Source of the DNA: Hyphomicrobiales bacterium
Lineage (GTDB): Bacteria > Pseudomonadota > Alphaproteobacteria > Rhizobiales > Beijerinckiaceae
Length of the DNA: 64,000 nt
Assembly (NCBI GenBank): GCA_900470095.1
Contig: UBZM01000030.1
Location: 62,001 to 126,000, forward strand
Reading direction: 5' to 3'
Each line of letters starts with the position of its first letter. The first letter of the stretch is position 1. The notes under the pieces are model-generated. The model did not search any database, had not been told where the DNA came from, and saw only the letters and a program-made list of their open reading frames with translations. The translations under genes were made by a program, and so were the position numbers. This document shows positions 60,695 to 64,000 of the stretch, in pieces.

Positions 60695-61726
60695 ATGGCG
60701 ACGATACGGGACGTGGCGCGACTGGCGAATGTCTCGGTTGCGACCGTCTCCAACGCGCTGAACAGCGCGGACCGCGTCAGCCCCGAATTGCTGACCCGGG
60801 TGCGCGCCGCAGTCGAGAAACTGAGTTATGCCCCGCATGCGGGAGCCCGTTCGCTGCGCAAGCGCTCGAGCGGTCTGCTCGGCCTCGTCGTCGGCGACAT
60901 CACCAACCCGTTCTTCTCGGATCTGTTCGAGGCGGTCGAGGATGCCGCGGCCGCCAGCGGCTATCTCGTGCTGCTGTGCAATTCGAGCGAACGCAGCGAG
61001 CGCGAGGAAGCGCATCTCAAGATGCTGCGGTCGCAGCGGATCGACGGCTTGATCCTGGCGCCGACCGGCACAGCCTCGATGAACCGGGCCTCCCTGCTCG
61101 CCCAGCTCGAGGTTCCGGTCGTGCTGGTCGACCGCGCCATGGACGGTCTCGGCTATGATTGCGTCGTCCTCGACAACCATCGCGCCGCGTTCGAGGCCAC
61201 GGGCCATCTCATCGCCTGCGGCCACCGGCGCATCGGCCTGATCAACGGCCCGGACGCGCTGCGCACCGCGTCAGATCGCATGCAGGGCTATCGCGAAGCC
61301 CTGCTCTCGGCCGGCCTGCGCTTCGACCCGACGCTGGTGCGCGAAGCCGATTTCCAGGAGCAGCCGGCCTATGACGCCGCGCTCGCGCTGCTGGCCCTGC
61401 CGGAGCCGCCGACCGCGATCTTCGCCACCAACAATCTGATGACGATCGGCGCCGTCAGGGCGCTGGCCGATCGCGGCCTTGCCTGCCCCGAGGACATCTC
61501 GCTCGTCGGCATCGACGACCTGCCCTGGGCGGATGCCGTCTCGCCGCGCCTGACCGCGATCGCGCAGCCCGTCCGCGCCATGGGCGAAGCGGCGCTGGCG
61601 CTGCTTGCCGAGCGCATCGCCGGAACCCGCCTCGGCCCCGGAACCATGACGGTGATGGCACCACGCCTGGTCGTTCGCCGTTCCTGCAGCAGCCCCGCCT
61701 CATCCAGGACCCTCCATGTCGACTGA
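60695..61726 (+). CDS. LacI family transcriptional regulator (second)
   Basis: A 343-residue repressor: HTH MATIRDVARLANVSVATVSNALNSADRVSPE at residues 1-31, a hinge, and a PBP-like effector domain (GLVVGDITNPFFSDLFEAVEDAA, FATNNLMTIGAVRAL, VGIDDLPWADAV). The ATG at 60695 follows AGGAGG; upstream extension is not homologous. It is divergent from the permease operon and heads the amidase-aldo/keto reductase operon. It should repress both through O1 and O2 until its ligand, probably the transported compound, appears. Confidence 0.94.
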   Translation: MATIRDVARLANVSVATVSNALNSADRVSPELLTRVRAAVEKLSYAPHAGARSLRKRSSGLLGLVVGDITNPFFSDLFEAVEDAAAASGYLVLLCNSSERSEREEAHLKMLRSQRIDGLILAPTGTASMNRASLLAQLEVPVVLVDRAMDGLGYDCVVLDNHRAAFEATGHLIACGHRRIGLINGPDALRTASDRMQGYREALLSAGLRFDPTLVREADFQEQPAYDAALALLALPEPPTAIFATNNLMTIGAVRALADRGLACPEDISLVGIDDLPWADAVSPRLTAIAQPVRAMGEAALALLAERIAGTRLGPGTMTVMAPRLVVRRSCSSPASSRTLHVD

Positions 61727-63122
61727 TCTGATCCATCTCGACGCGCTTGCCGTCCGCGACCTGCTGGCCGATGGCATGGTGACCTCCGTCGATCTCGTGC
61801 ACGCCGCCGCCGCGCGGCTCGCGGCGGTCGAGCCTGCCGTCAATGCGGTGCCGACGCTCTGTCTCGATCGCGCTTTGGAACAGGCGCAGGCCGCCGACGA
61901 CGCCCGGCGCGCCGGGCATGTGTCGGTGCTCGGCGGCATCCCGATCGTCGTCAAGGACAACAACGACGTCGCAGGCATCCGTAACACCGGCGGCACCGCG
62001 ATCTTCAAGGACCGTATCTCGGCAAGCTCCGACCGCACGGTCGCGCTGATGGAGCGCAACGGCGCGATCGTGCTCGGCAAATCCAACCTGTCGGAGCTTG
62101 GCGGCGCCCAGACGACCAACAGCGTGCACGGCTCCACCCGCAATCCCTACGACACCCGCCTCACCTGCGGCGGCTCCTCGGGGGGTGCGGCCGTCGCGCT
62201 CGCGACGGGCGAGGCCTGGCTCGCCCATGGCAATGATTATGGCGGCAGCCTGCGCATCCCGGCCGCCTTCTGCAATGTCGCGGGATTGCGGCCGACGCCG
62301 GGCCGCGTGCCCCGAAAACATCTGGCAGACCCGTTCGACACGATCTTCGTCGAAGGACCGATGGCCCGCAACGTCGCCGACCTCGCCCTCTTCTTCGATG
62401 CGATGACCGGCTTCGACCCCGGGGATTTCCTGACCGCCCCCTCGCAGCAGCCGCCCTTCCTCGAGGCCGCGCGGAAGCCGACCCGGCCGCAGCGCCTCGC
62501 CATCTCCGCCGATCTCGGCGCGCTTCCGGTCGCGGCGCCGATCCGGCAGGCGATCGCGAGCCTGGCGCAGGTGCTGGTGCGGGCCGGTATCGCCGTCCAT
62601 CATGGCGCCCCCGACGTGACGGGTGCCATGGAAACCTTTCGGGTGCTGCGCGGCGAGAGCTTCTTTGCGACCTGGGAGCCGTTGGTCGACGCACACCGCG
62701 CCAGATTCCCCGCGCCGGTGATGGAGGATATCCTGCGCGGGCGCGACCAGTCCGGCCGCGCGATCGCAGCCGCCAATCGCAGCCGCTCCGACCTCTACCG
62801 CAAGGCCGTGGCCTTCCTCGATCAGCATGATTTCCTGATCTGCCCGGCCACCCAGGCCATGCCCTTCCCGATCGAGACGCTGTTCCTCAGCGAGATCGAG
62901 GGCCAGCCAATGCAGGACTATCTCGACTGGATCTCGATCACCGCGATCTGGTCGCTGACCGGTTTGCCCGCGTTGTCGATCCCGATTGGCTTCTCCAAGG
63001 ACGGCCTGCCGATCGGCGTCCAGATTCTGGCGCATGGCGGACGCGAGGCCGAGCTGTTTCGCCTCGGCGCCTGGATCGAGCGCGAGCTCGCCTTGCCCCG
63101 GGCGCCGATCGATCCGCGATGA
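61716..63122 (+). CDS. Amidase-signature family hydrolase
   Basis: A 468-residue amidase with the Ser-cis-Ser-Lys triad: the Lys in GIPIVVKDNND (about 83), the cis-Ser in TCGGSSGGAAVALATG (about 155-157) and the nucleophile Ser in DYGGSLRIPAAF (about 177-183). It hydrolyses an amide to acid and ammonia or an amine. It overlaps the LacI gene end by 11 bp and the next gene by 4 bp, so the three form one operon. The substrate may be the compound brought in by the divergent transporter. Confidence 0.92.
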   Translation: MSTDLIHLDALAVRDLLADGMVTSVDLVHAAAARLAAVEPAVNAVPTLCLDRALEQAQAADDARRAGHVSVLGGIPIVVKDNNDVAGIRNTGGTAIFKDRISASSDRTVALMERNGAIVLGKSNLSELGGAQTTNSVHGSTRNPYDTRLTCGGSSGGAAVALATGEAWLAHGNDYGGSLRIPAAFCNVAGLRPTPGRVPRKHLADPFDTIFVEGPMARNVADLALFFDAMTGFDPGDFLTAPSQQPPFLEAARKPTRPQRLAISADLGALPVAAPIRQAIASLAQVLVRAGIAVHHGAPDVTGAMETFRVLRGESFFATWEPLVDAHRARFPAPVMEDILRGRDQSGRAIAAANRSRSDLYRKAVAFLDQHDFLICPATQAMPFPIETLFLSEIEGQPMQDYLDWISITAIWSLTGLPALSIPIGFSKDGLPIGVQILAHGGREAELFRLGAWIERELALPRAPIDPR

Positions 63123-64000
63123 GCGCGACGGAGGGCCAAGGACCCGCGCCCTTGCCCGCCGCCCTGCCCCGGCGCGCCGTCGGCACTCTCGCGCCGAGCC
63201 TGCTCGGCTTTGGTGGAGCGCCCTTGGGCGATCTCTACCAGCGCCTCGACGAGAGCACGGCCCGGGCGACCGTGCACGCGGCCCTCGCTGCCGGGATCGA
63301 TCTCATCGATACGGCGCCGCTCTACGGTCGCGGCCTCTCGGAGCACCGCATCGGCGCCGCCCTGCGCGACGTCCCGCGCGACAGCGTCATCCTGTCGAGC
63401 AAGGTCGGGCGCTGGATGGATCCGACGCTCCCGCCTCAGGACGGTTCCGGCTATCTGGGCGGACTGCCGCACCGGGCAGTGATCGACTATTCCTATGATG
63501 GCGCCATGCGCTCCTTCGAGCAGTCGCTCCTGCGCCTCGGCACCGACCGGATCGACATCCTGCTGATCCACGATATCGATGTCTGGACCCATGGCGCAGA
63601 GGCCGAGCAGCGCTTTTCCGAGGCGATGAACGGCGCCTATCGTGCACTCGACCGCTTGCGGAGCTCGGGCGCGGTCAAGGCCATCGGCATCGGCGTCAAT
63701 GAGGCGCAGATGTGCGAACGCTTTGCCCATGCTGGCGATTTCGACGTGATGATGCTGGCCGGGCGCTACACGCTGCTCGAACAGGGCGCGCTCGACAGCT
63801 TTCTGCCGCTCGCCCTGCGCAGGAATATCGCCGTCCTGCTCGCCGGCGTCTTCAATTCCGGCATTCTCGCCACCGGCGCCCGCCCCGGCGCCTATTACGA
63901 TTACCGCGCCGCGCCGCCGGACATCCTGGCGCGGGTCGCCCGGATCGGGGAGATCTGTCGGGCGCATGACGTCGCCCTGCCGCAGGCTGCGCTCGCCTTC
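63119..64000 (+). CDS. Aldo/keto reductase (partial, 3' end missing)
   Basis: A reading frame of 294 codons that runs off the right edge; start ATGA overlaps the amidase stop. The AKR active site is visible: Asp and Tyr in DLIDTAPLYGRG, Lys in ILSSKVGRW, and His in DILLIHDID. It resembles the D-threo-aldose 1-dehydrogenase/pyridoxal 4-dehydrogenase type of AKR (SLLGFGGAPLGDLY, MLAGRYTLLEQGAL). It likely oxidises a sugar or reduces an aldehyde in the same pathway as the amidase. Confidence 0.88.
   Translation, partial: MSATEGQGPAPLPAALPRRAVGTLAPSLLGFGGAPLGDLYQRLDESTARATVHAALAAGIDLIDTAPLYGRGLSEHRIGAALRDVPRDSVILSSKVGRWMDPTLPPQDGSGYLGGLPHRAVIDYSYDGAMRSFEQSLLRLGTDRIDILLIHDIDVWTHGAEAEQRFSEAMNGAYRALDRLRSSGAVKAIGIGVNEAQMCERFAHAGDFDVMMLAGRYTLLEQGALDSFLPLALRRNIAVLLAGVFNSGILATGARPGAYYDYRAAPPDILARVARIGEICRAHDVALPQAALAF

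Noticed and set aside
1..64000. CRISPR arrays, tRNA or rRNA genes, integrases, transposases
   Set aside because: No regularly spaced repeats, cloverleaf-like segments or such protein families were seen; a covariance search for tRNAs was not possible here.

Overview
The window reads as a chromosomal stretch of a high-GC alphaproteobacterium of the Hyphomicrobiales, most like Bosea or a relative. This is inferred from base composition, the ATGA-coupled gene style, the dense ABC, SDR, LysR and GntR catabolic gene content, and a composite intergenic repeat I associate with that group. No rRNA, tRNA, CRISPR array, integrase or insertion sequence was found. About 57 protein genes are supported. Two are cut by the window edges (1-321 and 63119-64000).

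Layout. 1-3724 (minus): a sugar ABC importer operon headed by a LacI regulator with an 18-bp palindromic operator. 4037-5658: a TetR/AraC pair. 5932-12107: a redox/detoxification block of three SDRs, WrbA, two SnoaL-like proteins, a quinone reductase and an OsmC-like protein. Two transcription units in it share the operator GTTCGA-N5-TCGAAC; a LysR gene follows. 13146-15292: MgtC, a small membrane protein and a YcaC-like hydrolase. 15464-23418: a catechol branch of the beta-ketoadipate pathway (LysR, pcaD, aromatic acid transporter, catB, catC, catA, benD-like SDR) that ends in a BKACE/DUF849 gene instead of pcaIJ/pcaF. The two catabolic promoters share an ATAC-N7-GTAT site and identical core spacing.

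23540-29602 is one 2020-codon gene with DUF4011, SF1 helicase, Vsr-like nuclease and DUF3320 parts. This is the architecture of a single-gene antiphage system (Hhe type). It also carries an N-terminal transglutaminase-like Cys/His region. It is the clearest accessory gene here.

29710-44294 is an acid-sugar catabolic region: two enolase-superfamily dehydratases, two DapA-type lyases, an SDR, a hydroxyacid dehydrogenase, two GntR-type regulators, a polar amino acid-type ABC importer and a peptide-type ABC importer without ATPases. 44339-52859 is a tricarboxylate module. An AcnD-like aconitase, PrpF, a GntR regulator with two winged helices and a leaderless solute-binding-fold protein face a TctCBA transporter. 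52944-56732 is a giant DUF2339 membrane protein. 56982-64000 holds a second peptide-type importer without ATPases, divergent from a LacI-amidase-aldo/keto reductase operon with two near-identical operators 110 bp apart.

Taken together, the window is a chain of uptake-plus-catabolism modules, each with its own regulator, interrupted by one defence-like gene. The points most worth following are the BKACE ending of the catechol pathway, the defence-like helicase with its Cys/His domain, the paired operators of the redox block, and the GntR/leaderless-SBP/AcnD/PrpF/TctCBA module.
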